Below are positions 1 to 9,867 of a stretch of DNA of 64,000 bases, one piece after another; the first letter of the stretch is position 1; each line of letters opens with the position of its first letter. The notes under the pieces are model-generated. The model was given only the letters and a program-made list of their open reading frames with translations. It made no database searches and was not told where the DNA came from. Source of the stretch: Enoplolaimus lenunculus. Its lineage: Eukaryota; Nematoda; Enoplea; Enoplida; Thoracostomopsidae. The stretch is from assembly GCA_030248215.1 (NCBI GenBank), contig JASANG010001941.1:124001-188000 (forward strand), read 5' to 3'. A program made the translations under genes and the position numbers.

Positions 1-174
1 CAACAAAAACCCTGTTTAAACTCTTGTCGGCCACAATATCGATATTAAACAAAATTGTGTTTATGTGGAACGTATTTTTAGTTAAGCCAAAAAATTCTCT
101 TAATTTTAAGATAATTTTATTTCAAATTTTATAGATGAAACATTTGTTTAGTTTATTTAAGCTATTGATTTCAG

Positions 175-3100
175 TGCTCAACAGAGTGTGGACAAGGTAA
201 ACGTGTACGGCACGTCAAATGCACTAATCAGCATCACCAAGACGCTCCAACTCGTATGTGTCGCCGATCAAGAACAACCAGACAGCCAAAACCTCATGCC
301 ACAGAACTGTGTATACGAACTAACCAGTGTTCGTATTTGTGGAAACCTGGCTTGTGGTCTTCGGTAAGAACCAATAAACGTTAATCTCTGCCGGATCAAA
401 CGCGTTTGCCCCAAACAAGCCTAAAATTCTCTCCAAACTGAAATGAAAACTAAAAGTTTGTTTTATAATGCAGTAGTAATATTGTGTTTGGCATCTCGTT
501 AGCTTCAGCCGCGATTTTTGTAGCAATTATGTATCGTACGGCCTTTTCCATCAAAAATTTATAGATCCATTACTGAGCTTTTAGTTCGCTTCTCGTTCAA
601 ACTTTAAGGGTTGCGCTATGCTTGTCGCGTGGCGACGTCGGTCACTACACAGTATCGTACGTGAATCATTTGCCTACGATACCGCACGGTGACGGACGGC
701 ACCGTACGAGCAACATACGGCGCCATACGGGTGACGGGTGACGGACGGGGATGAACGGCGCCGTACGGGCGGCGGACGGCGCCGGACGTCAACAGAAGTA
801 TAGCGCAACCCAAACTAGTATATAGATGGCGCTGTTACCAACTGGGTTTATTTATTGTTCAGAATTTATATGTATATATGTATATATACATATATATACA
901 TATATATGTATATATGTATATATATATGTATATATTATATATATATGTATGTATATATACATATATATATTCAGTGTTCTGCGACGTGTGGTGAAGGCAT
1001 GCAGTATCGTCAATTGCATTGTCGACTAAAAACAGCAAACAATTCACAATTAGTCGGAGCAGAACTGCCGTTGTCAACGTGTTCCCTGCTGGCAAAACCT
1101 ACTGCGGCACAAAATTGTACTCTTGGTTCGTGTCAGTCTAGATTTTTTTGGCGAGTTAGTCCATGGTCTCCGGTAAGTTGAACTGTATATGGCCGATAGA
1201 TGAGGACTGTGGACCAGACTGCGTAGCCAGAAACCCATTTTAGACGGTATAGCTTCAGCTAAGGATCGTTATGCCCGAGTATAGCGAGCAAGCAAACATT
1301 TCGATCGCAGGAGAAAGTCTGTTGTCATCTCGGGTCTCCGTGGAATTTGTCACAGCTCTTATCCTGTAAATGAGTGGTATATTTGTCAGCGATTGCGTAA
1401 TTTCGGGGCGAATATTTGATGTATTCCGTATTATAATACGGTTTTGGTACACCAAGTAGCGGTTTATGATGATTCTGAATGTTTGTGACAATTTTGCAGG
1501 TTGTTTCATACGTTTGTTTTACGCTGACGTGCACTCAGGTGTCACTGAAATACCGATTATTAACTTGCGCAGAGCCCTATTCGAACGTGCAAGTTTTTGC
1601 TGCGAGAACTTGCAGCTGCAACGTGCATGCACTTGCAAGGTTTGTCCAAAATCCTGTTCGAAAAACTTGCAGCTGTTAATAAATTCATCAAAAACCATAA
1701 CTAGGAATTTAGTCTACATGTGTTAATAACCGTGCAAGTTCACTGGATTTATTGCAGTCGCTTTCTCATTGGCTGATGAAAAAAATACAAGATTTCCCCA
1801 TTCACACGTGCAAGTTTTTGCAGCGAAAACTCGCAGCTGCAAGTTGTGCGAAATGCAGCAGCAAGTACTTTTAAACGAACATTCCGATTGACCAATCAAT
1901 CCTTGCAACTGCGTTCACAGATGTGAATTAAATTAAATAGCATGAATTCCAACGAATAATTTGCAGCTGCAAGAACTTCAAAGTTGCTTTGTGATCAAGC
2001 TTGCGCGTGCAAGCTGCACGTACAAGTTTTTGCTGCGAAAACTTGCACGTGTGAATGGAGCATTAAAGGTGTGTGCTCCAAATAACTGGAGCTGGATTGA
2101 AAAATAATTAACAGTCCGCAACCGAATAGCGACGAAGGTGCCCTTTGTAGAGGTGAAATGAATATCAGTATTTCATTTCAGTGCTCAGTTACATGCTCAT
2201 GGGGTGTTCAAAAGCGCCGTGTCCGTTGTATGAAAACTTTCGATTCGAACGATCCTTCAAAGTCGCGTTCAGTTCAACCCGTAAATCAAACTAAATGCAA
2301 CACGAATGCCCAACCGCAGCAAAGACGAGCGTGTCTTGAACGAAATTGTAATCCATGACTCGGATTTTAGATTTTCGTTCGTTTAGCCACAGTAGAAAGA
2401 AAATTTAATGACAATAGAAAAATTATTTTGTCAAAAAATCTCGCCTTTTTTGTGATCAATGTATAGAACAGGGCCGTAACAGTAGTATAGGCATATTCGT
2501 AAGCTTAAAAGCCGAAGCATAAGGTTGAGCTTACACCTTAATGCTAAGGCTAAGCAAAAAATAGTCTAAAGTTTAAGTTTACTGTATTGCAGTCCCGCGC
2601 AAAAATCGTCCGCCTTTAACCTGTACAGGTCCGTTTCTGTTCACCAATTCTTGATTTAAGGGCTGCTTGCGGCAAAATATCATAACTGGGGTCCATGAAA
2701 AGATCAAGGGCGGAGAGTTTTTCTGTGAAACTAGAATAGAGTAAGCTTACACATTAGCCTAATTTTTTATTTTTGTTTGTCTTACGTTTAGGCTTAGGAA
2801 TATGCTCATTCTTACGCTTTGGTTTAGCCTTAGGCTTAGACTTAGAAATATGCTTATAATACTGTTGCGCCCCTGCTCTTTACATTGGCTGGCACGCGTT
2901 TTAGATCGTATACCAACGACTCATACGGGCAAAGATGTGTGAAAAAATTTTTGCTTTCACGAACATTCCTGGACGATGATTACAAGACCATATAAAGTTG
3001 CAGATGTTTGAGAGTATTTTTAATATTTTTAGGCGAAGCAACTGATTGTCGCGAAGTGCGCAAGTACAAAGCAACAAACGTTGACGGTGTGTATGATGTA

Positions 3101-6100
3101 TTTGTTCGAGGAACAATGGTAAAGGTAAGTTGAAATCAGAGGCGTTGACACATGATATATCTTCGCTTGAAATTTTTGGAGTCATAACAAAAAAACTGAC
3201 ACCTTAGGCAATGTAATTTTCTTGCATATGAGGTTATACTTTTCAAAACTGGAATTTTGGCTTCGCCCCCTGGTTAAAATGTAAAATAATTTAAAGTTCA
3301 AACTTGACCCCTAAGTACAAAATATGTGTTTCGAAATCTATTGCAGAGCTAAGGTTTGATTACCGCGAGAGCCCACGCGTTAAACACTGTTTATCAGTGT
3401 TAAAAGCGTTTAAAATAGCGTTTTATTTTTGACACAATTTGATTGTGATTGGTGAAATTTGTAAAATTTCTGCACGTTTTAGATTTACTGCCACGGTATG
3501 AACGATACCATCCCAAAAGAATACATCGAACTAACAACGGGACCGGGTAGTGATAATTATGCTGAAATATACGACAAAAGGTAACTTATCCTTTAGGCAT
3601 CTTAAATTTACTTTTAATCCTTTAGTGTCTGTTTACGGCGTATCAAAAGAATGATAGGAAGAGAATCAAATCGAATATGTTTCGTGGCCAGTGTCACATG
3701 CAATGCCATTCTATAAGTCCAAACCTGAGCTGAAGGCTAAAGCACAATAAGTCTATCTCTGAGTTTAAGCCTAAACGGAACCGTAAAATAAAATCCAAGC
3801 CTAATCCAGAGCCGAAACCCTGAGCTTAGTCGTGAAAAAATGCTTAAGCCCGATTCATTACCTTCCTGTGGAAAATGGGACGCCCCTTAGATTATTTTGG
3901 TCCGATTGGTAGTAAATTTTTGACCTACCCCCTTTATTTCAGAGGTGGGTACAACTTATGCGAACCATGCCACTTTATGCATCCGGCGCCAAATTGATAC
4001 GCTTATAATGTAGGGTTACTGCATGTGACAGCGACCGCCCTTTTAAACAAATGGAATCGGCTAAATGCGCAACGCCCAATGGTACATTTTATACCACGCA
4101 GAACTCCAAGAGTTGCACACTCTTGTATCATACACTCTTGACACAACGAATGTAATTTTTGATTTTTTAAACATTTTCAGACTGTTGTATCCGTTTACTT
4201 GTCCGTATGGAGGTGGAAGACATGATAATTGTTCGTGTACGTCAAACGGGCATCCGCATGCTGGAAGAACTGAGTACAGGAAACTACGCCTTGATTTATT
4301 CAATTTGAGGATCAAAGGTCAGTTTGTTTTTGTTTGGGTTCATTTAAGGATTACATCCTCGCAGTACGAAAAATTTACAAAGTTACACCGTAAAACGGTT
4401 GTATTAACAATGATTTTAGCTCTATGTCTAAACACCTAACCTAAGCCTAAACATTATGCTAAACCTGATAGTAATGCCCATATTCTCATATACGTATAGC
4501 ACCTATCATCAGTGTTACGATAGGTTTTCAAACTGGCGAACATCTGCAATTGCAAATTTCAAAATTGGTACAGAAGTAGGGCAAATCAAACGCGAACAAT
4601 GTGCTAGATTTCGAACCTCACCATGCGCTGGTTCCGAAGTTATAGGACCAATCACCAACTAATGACAAGTGCTACACACATTTGAGAATACGGGCTTAAG
4701 TCTAAATCATATTAAGCTTAAATTTCGTTCTTGCTGTTTGTACATTTTACGACGTCCCTTACTTGAAAACGACATAGTTGTTGCACTTTATTATAAGAAA
4801 ACCTCATGATTGGGGCTAGAATTTTTCTTATTATTTTTTCACAATATTTATTTCGGCTTGTATCCAAAATTTTTAGCTTGCAAAAATTGCAGGCCTATCG
4901 GCCCACCTCCTGATCAGACACTGGCCGTAATAGGTCAAGGCTGCTACCAGATATCTGGTTTGGTTTATTATCCTACAAAAACTGACATCCGTATCCGGTT
5001 CCGATATCCGGTGTAAACCTAGCGATACCGGATATTTATGGTTGTGGCGCCGAATATCATGAAATTACTTTTTACAAGTAAGCGTATTTAACATCTGGAT
5101 GTGGTTACATTTCTGGCAAAGTCAAGACGTGTAAATGTTGAAACGTTTGAGCTATTTTTAACTTATGTAAGCGAACGACAGTTAAACGCATTTTTGCATT
5201 AAATCATTTCAGTTTATCAACAGCAATTATGAACTTTATAACAGACGAAACCCTTGAGCACCCTAAAAATACAGCGAAAGAATAAATTATTTTAACATAT
5301 ACAATATCCGGTTCCTGTTCCGGTAAAAAATTAATATCCGTATCCGCTTTTGGTATCTGGTAGATTAACATTCCGCTCGCGCACTGAATAGGTCCCAAAT
5401 TTAGAGTGTTTTTGGTAGCACTGAAATTGTATAGACAAAATAACGTCAATTATTTGTTATTGAGCATCGTCATAAAGGTTTATGTCCATTAAACGCTGTT
5501 TAGATAACGATTATACTTATTCCAAGCAAATCTATGGACACCCAGTCCCATTTGGAACCGCTGGTGATTGCTATAGTGCGGTAAATTGCCCTCAGGTAAG
5601 ATAAATATATTGTACTGGTGGACAGGGTTGTTGACCGGAAAAAATTACCTGAAGTAATAGTTTTTTTCCATTTTTTTCCATTTTTTTTCCATTTTTTCCA
5701 TTTTTTTCTATTTTTTTCCGAGTCGGATGGAAAAAATGGAAAAATATTAAACGATTCTTAAATATAATTTGCAACTAAATATGATATAAAATAACGTTTT
5801 TAGATGACATATTACTGGTGGATACAAGGAACATCACGCCATGGCTTCGCCAACAGAATTCAAAACCAAAATTTTGTCTTAAGATTCAGTGCTAAAAATT
5901 CGATTTAGTTTCTCGCTAGCGTCGCTGCAGAGAATGTTTCACTATTAAATTTAAATTTGCTCCACGTCAGATAGACAATTTCCGGGAGCATGTGGCGGTT
6001 TATTGCAAAAAAAGTTTGCATATGGGCTGAGTCTCGCGTATTTTCTATAGAAACAGACACGGACTGATTTAGTTTGTCAAAACTTATTACACAGTTGCGC

Positions 6101-7278
6101 ACTCTCGCATTATTTTAAAAACATTTAAATTTGAAATAACGTAACCGGGATTTTCTTATTTTACCCTGCTGATTGCACAACTTATTCTATTTTCAGGGAA
6201 CGTTCAACATCAATCTGATAGGCACTGGATTTAAAATTGCGTCACAGACGCAATGGTCTGAACGTGGTCATCGGGTGTCGCAAACGATTGATCGAAGCGA
6301 GGTTATCAAAAATGATGCCGTCATAGCAGGGCACAACCACTTGAAGTTCTTGTGCCCTTCATCGAGTTGTTTTTTATTTAATTTTGGACCCATTTTGCAA
6401 CCTTTAATTACTCCGATTTTGTAACAAGAAAGCTGTTTTGATTGAATTTTAAGGCGATATTTTGCGAATTGTTGCTAATATTGAACAAATTGAACATTAT
6501 GTTTGTGAAGTGATTTTAGTTCATTTCCGGCTCTGGCAAAATTAGTCGACGTTCAACTCCGGTTCCGGTTTTTCATTTCCGGCTGTACGCTTTGATCTAG
6601 AGAATTTCCATCAAATGCGAAAGTTAATTAAATAAAATAGAATAAATAACAAAAATACATTAAACTCAAAAATGAATAAATAACAAAAATAAATTAAACT
6701 CAAAAATGAATAAATAACAAAAATAAATTAAACTCAAAAATGAATAAATAATAAAAATAAATTAAACTCAAAAATGAATAAAATTCAAAAATAAATTAAA
6801 CTCAAAAATGAATAAATAATAAAAATAAATTAAACTCAAAAATGAATAAAATTCAAAAATAAATTAAACTCAAAAATAAATAAATAAACAATAAAATAAA
6901 TTAAACTCAAAAATGATTAAATGTCAAAAATCAATAAATAAATAATAAAAATAGATTAAACTCAAAAATAAATAATAAATGACAAAAATAAAGTAGTATA
7001 TAATGCGTTGCTATAGTTGACAAAGCAAACTTTAAAAAGTTTTCAGTTAAAAAACACACAGGCTGTACTATTCGACACACTCTTCAGGTGTCTTCAAGAA
7101 ATTAATATTCTCAAACTTTAAACTCGCAGCTCTTAATCGTTCTATTGCTAGCTTCCTACTCCATACATTATCATTTCAGGACGGTTTATTCGTCACCGGC
7201 AAATGTGGCGGATACTGTGGACGTTGTTTTCCGGATCAATATCGCGGTGGACTTCAAGTAGTTGTTGGTACTCATTAA
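175..7278 (+). CDS. ADAMTS (GON-1/ADAMTS9/20-like), C-terminal part: three TSP1 repeats plus GON domain
   Basis: Partial gene; the first exon here starts at an AG acceptor, so the metalloprotease half lies upstream. Exons: 175-363, 975-1172, 2182-2347, 3033-3124, 3483-3580, 4181-4317, 5504-5595, 6197-6301, 7180-7278 (391 codons plus TAA), all with GT donors and TTTCAG/TTTAG-type acceptors and consistent phases. Exons 1-3 each encode one thrombospondin type-1 repeat beginning at CSxxCG or CSVTC, with the WSS/WSP motif at the end of the previous exon. Exons 4-9 encode a whole GON domain: DCREVRKY, DGVYDVFVRG, YCHGM, EYIELTTG, NYAEIYDKR, FTCPYGG, GHPVPFGTAGDCYSA, NINLIGTGF, and GKCGGYCGRC near the C terminus. 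In the family this is a secreted matrix protease needed for cell migration and basement-membrane remodelling. Exon 3 uses a weak GTAATC donor; reading on would stop after ERNCNP. Confident in family, not in the 1:1 orthologue. Confidence 0.93.
608..811. mobile_element. GC-rich MITE (family E), full copy
   Basis: Terminal inverted repeats GGGTTGCGCTATGCTT and (as complement) GGGTTGCGCTATACTT bound 204 bp lying between the first two exons of the ADAMTS gene. The inside is GC-rich against an AT-rich background and holds repeated GACGG, CGTACGG and the palindrome GGCGCC. No coding capacity. A partial relative lies at 9280-9345. Confidence 0.75.
868..970. repeat. TATATG/TATATA microsatellite
   Basis: About 100 bp of alternating TA with ATGTATAT variants directly before the second TSP1 exon. 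The apparent open frames over it (Tyr/Ile/Met-rich) are artefacts of the repeat. Confidence 0.9.
1798..2058. mobile_element. Palindrome-rich MITE (family D) with GCAGCTGC motifs
   Basis: Ends are inverted copies of CCATTCACACGTGCAAGTTT, continued by near-matching AAGTTTTTGCWGCGAAAACT. The inside is full of self-complementary TTGCAGCTGCAA and GTGCAAG blocks that would fold as hairpins. A fragment with the same blocks lies at 1588-1680. No ORF. Confidence 0.7.
2457..2629. mobile_element. Family A MITE, GGGCCG subfamily, diverged
   Basis: Begins CAATGTATAGAACAGGGCCG and ends with the complementary GTCCGCC..CCTGTACAGG type end. The arms carry AAGCCTAAGC-like hexamers and the signature TTAGTCTAAAG. 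Within the ADAMTS intron after exon 3. Confidence 0.6.
2690..2890. mobile_element. Family A MITE with TTAGGC-like arm
   Basis: Left end GTCCATGAAAAGATCAAGGGCGGA, right end GCGCCCCTGCTCTTTACATTGGC. The right arm has repeated TTAGGC-type hexamers (CTTAGGCTTAG). Same ADAMTS intron. Confidence 0.7.
4476..4695. mobile_element. Family G MITE, copy 1
   Basis: Inverted ends GCCCATATTCTCATATACGT and (complement) GCCCGTATTCTCAAATGTGT enclose 220 bp without an ORF. A closer-to-consensus second copy lies at 57131-57307; both share internal TTGGTACAGAAGTAGGGC. Confidence 0.75.
4925..5375. mobile_element. Diverged element with CCGGATATCCGG-type hexamers (family C relative)
   Basis: Two arms rich in TATCCGGTTCCGATATCCGG-like sequence flank an AT-rich centre in the ADAMTS intron before exon 7. 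The ends are not sharp; membership of the CAGGGTG group is inferred from the hexamers. Confidence 0.45.
5659..5745. repeat. TTTTTTCCA microsatellite with an inverted tail
   Basis: Repeated T6-8CCA units followed by GGAAAAAATGGAAAAA, so the repeat can pair with its own end. Confidence 0.85.
6655..6990. repeat. AT-rich minisatellite, about 34-bp unit
   Basis: Around ten imperfect copies of a unit containing TTAAACTCAAAAATGAATAA, alternating with CAAAAATAAAT variants, in the last GON-domain intron. Confidence 0.9.
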
Positions 7279-7612
7279 TACTCCATGCCACCGGACACCA
7301 TTGGTTCGAATTGCACATAAAATATCAGTCGCATTAATCTATCATAGATTTCAGTATAAGAATCGCGGTAACTATGTATAGAAAACGTCATTCGCTATTA
7401 GCTATGTCCTCTCGAAGCAAGAACATTTACAAGTTGAGCACAGAGGCTTGGATAGCAACAGATCAATCTCAAACGAGTTGTTCGACTTTATGCTTGAACC
7501 AGTTTGCCTAGCTTGGTATACACCGTAAGCTCTCTATGCTTCCAAGGTATGCAACAAGCTACTACGATACGCATGGTGTTTGGTTATCGAAGTTGCTACT
7601 GCTGCGATAAAC

Positions 7613-7853
7613 GGCCCATGTAAACATCAGGGGCGGAACGTTTTTCTGTGGGACTAGAAGAGTACACTTTAAGCTTTAGACTAATTTTTGTGCATAGGCT
7701 TAGGTATATGCTTAGACTTAGGCTTGGGAATATGCTCATTCTTACGATTAGGCTTTTAGGCTAGGCTTAGGCTTAAATTTAGGATTAGGTTTAGGCTTAG
7801 ACTTGGGTTTAGGCTTAGGAATAGGCTTCCGCCCCTGTTTTTTACATTGGCCC
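7613..7853. mobile_element. Family A MITE, well-preserved, with TTAGGC runs
   Basis: Left end GGCCCATGTAAACATCAGGG, right end CCGCCCCTGTTTTTTACATTGGCCC (inverted). The right arm from about 7690 holds many TTAGGC/TTAGAC/TTAGGA hexamers. No ORF. Just downstream of the ADAMTS stop codon. Confidence 0.8.
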
Positions 7854-8322
7854 GATAAATTATGACACTGCTTGAATTTGAATCAAACGAGAAGTGTATA
7901 CACAAATGTACTGTTTAAAATACCAACTAGTCTAAATGAATATATATTTATTGTATTTGATTTATACGATTTACATTATATCCGACAAAATGATTTATCA
8001 GCTTTAAGTGCAAAACAGGTTTGCCCTGTGGTCCAACTGCGGGTGAAAGGTACCGAAGGCGAAGTTGGCAAAATTTGTTGGAGCCAGAGGACAGGGACTG
8101 AAATGAAGGAAAGTTAACAACCATGTTGAAATTGAATCTGTCGAGAGTTAAAAGCGGTCTTCGGTTGTAAACCGGTTCAACTGCAGGTATGAAAAATAGC
8201 GCAGCCAGATCTCGGTCGCTACAAAGATTGCCGGAGTCGGAAGGGAAGCAAAATCAAGTAGCTAAAAATCACATTAATTTAGGTATGACATTTAATAAAT
8301 GTGTACATAGAAACTGTGTCAT

Positions 8323-8502
8323 CAATGATTTTTTATCTTCTTTTTTGACAAATTTTGGCAATTGAGGCAATGATTTATTAATCTTATTTTTTGAGAAATG
8401 TTTGCAATTTAGGCAATGATTTGTTTATCTTCTTTTTTGAGAAATGTTGGCAATTTAGGCAATGATTTTTTGTCTTCTTTTTTGCAAAATTTTGGCAGTT
8501 TT
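8323..8502. repeat. Minisatellite, about 45-bp unit, four copies
   Basis: Four imperfect copies starting CAATGATTTTTTATCTTCTT and ending GGCAATTTAGG. Intergenic; the Lys-rich minus-strand frame over it is a by-product. Confidence 0.85.
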
Positions 8503-8871
8503 TAGGGCCAAAATTGTTCAATTTTTTTGAAAACAAACTCGCTGAATAACCACAACTTTTATAAAATTTGCACATTTCGCTGTTGAAATTGCCGGAACCT
8601 CCGGCAAAAATGTTACCGGAGCCAGAGCAACTGTTGTATATAATTCACTTGGTACTTTGGACAGATTTGATCGTTTTGTCGAATATGCACATAGATGAAA
8701 ACATGCAACTTTACTAAAGCGACTATATTTTGTCTAATTTGCTAGAATAAACTGCTTGAATTTCTATGCAGTTTTATGTACGAGCATAGGTTTTTTAATA
8801 TGTCATGATGTCAGGTTGTGGCGCTACGAGTTCGCCGAACGTGATAAATGAAAGCTTAAACCACTACATAT

Positions 8872-9176
8872 ATATGCCGTAGGCCAAACTGCTATTCAGG
8901 CCAATCACTAACTTACCTTGGCGAATCTGTGCTATTTTCTGTAATTGCAATTTAACCTGGGCTAAAACTTCAATCGACCTTATAGACCAATCAGATTTGA
9001 TTCTTTCGAAGACGCAATACTGTTTAACCATTCAGCTTTTGTCTTACATCACTGTTGTTTTGCGACATCTCACAATCGTTTTTTGGCCTAGGCCAAATTG
9101 CTATTTGCTTCAAATAGCAGATTGACCTAAGCCAATTGGTAATCGGCCTAAATAGCAAATAGGCCTACGACATATA
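8872..9176. mobile_element. Putative MITE with GTAGGCC ends
   Basis: Left GCCGTAGGCCAAACTGCTATT and right (complement) GTCGTAGGCCTATTTGCTATT form inverted ends over about 305 bp; the arms repeat TAGGCCAAATTGCTATT. ATAT flanks both sides. No ORF. Confidence 0.6.
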
Positions 9177-9279
9177 AACTTACAAATAGTTTTCGAAATA
9201 AGACAAGTGTCCAGTCACCAATGCGTTTTAAGAAGTTCTGAGCAAAGTAGTACAGCTTATCCGTTCGCTTCCAGTTAGG

Positions 9280-9345
9280 GTAGCGCTATACTTGCCGTGC
9301 GACGCCGTGACGTTGTCCGTCACCGTGCGTACGTTGTTCGATTGG
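9280..9345. mobile_element. Family E MITE fragment
   Basis: GGGTAGCGCTATACTTGCCG plus GACGCCGTGACGTTGTCCGTC match one arm of the full copy at 608-811; the other end is missing. Confidence 0.55.
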
Positions 9346-9673
9346 GCGTAAAAACGCATTCTGTTTTTGTTCGCATTCTGATTAGTAATTTGATACACAG
9401 GAAACACAGTGTTTTATCGAGTGTTTCAAAGTAAACTTTACAGTAATCTCTTTGAATATATAACCTTTGCTATTATTGGAACCTGCCGAGCCCGTAGCCA
9501 AAGAAAGGGGGAAAACGCAGCGGGGCTCAGCCCCCCCGGAAAAAAGTTGGCCCCTCATAGAAGATTTTCAACCAGGCTTGTCAGTCATTGAAAACCTTTA
9601 AATGTCCCTCCTAAAAAATTTTAGCCCCGCCCGTAGCAAGGTGAGCTAGCGACGGGCCTGAGAACCTACCATA

Positions 9674-9867
9674 GGCCAACGTTACTTTTAGGAGCATAAC
9701 AGTAGATTAAGGGTATTCCGAAGCCTAAGCGTTACAAAAATGTGTTCCTAAGCGTAAAGCCCAACACTAAAGCGTAAACCTAAGCAACAATATAATCTAG
9801 AATCTAAACCTACTACTCTTTTATAGACCCACCAGAAACCTGGACGCGCGTTCCAGTAACATGCGCC
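9674..9867. mobile_element. Family B MITE at the 3' end of the receptor gene
   Basis: Left end GGCCAACGTTACTTTTAGG, right end CCAGAAACCTGGACGC..GTAACATGCGCC. Carries AAGCCTAAGCG hexamers and the family signature AATCTAGAATCTAAACC. The receptor reading frame runs into it from 9867 down to a TAA at 9821-9823. Confidence 0.75.

Larger units (their letters stand above)
7279..9673. other. Intergenic stretch, ADAMTS to receptor gene
   Basis: Apart from the family A, E and GTAGGCC elements and the 45-bp minisatellite listed separately, I see no coding exon here. At 8150-8260 and 8590-8630 there are CCGGAGTC/CCGGAACCTCCGGC fragments like the arms of the CAGGGTG elements. A C/G-rich patch at 9480-9660 is unexplained. 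Confidence 0.6.

Noticed and set aside
616-813. Arg-rich minus-strand frame
   Set aside because: Product of the GC-rich MITE; no codon pattern, splice context or family resemblance.
826-1181. Open frames rich in Tyr/Ile/Met on both strands
   Set aside because: They are translations of the TA microsatellite; only 975-1172 is a real exon.
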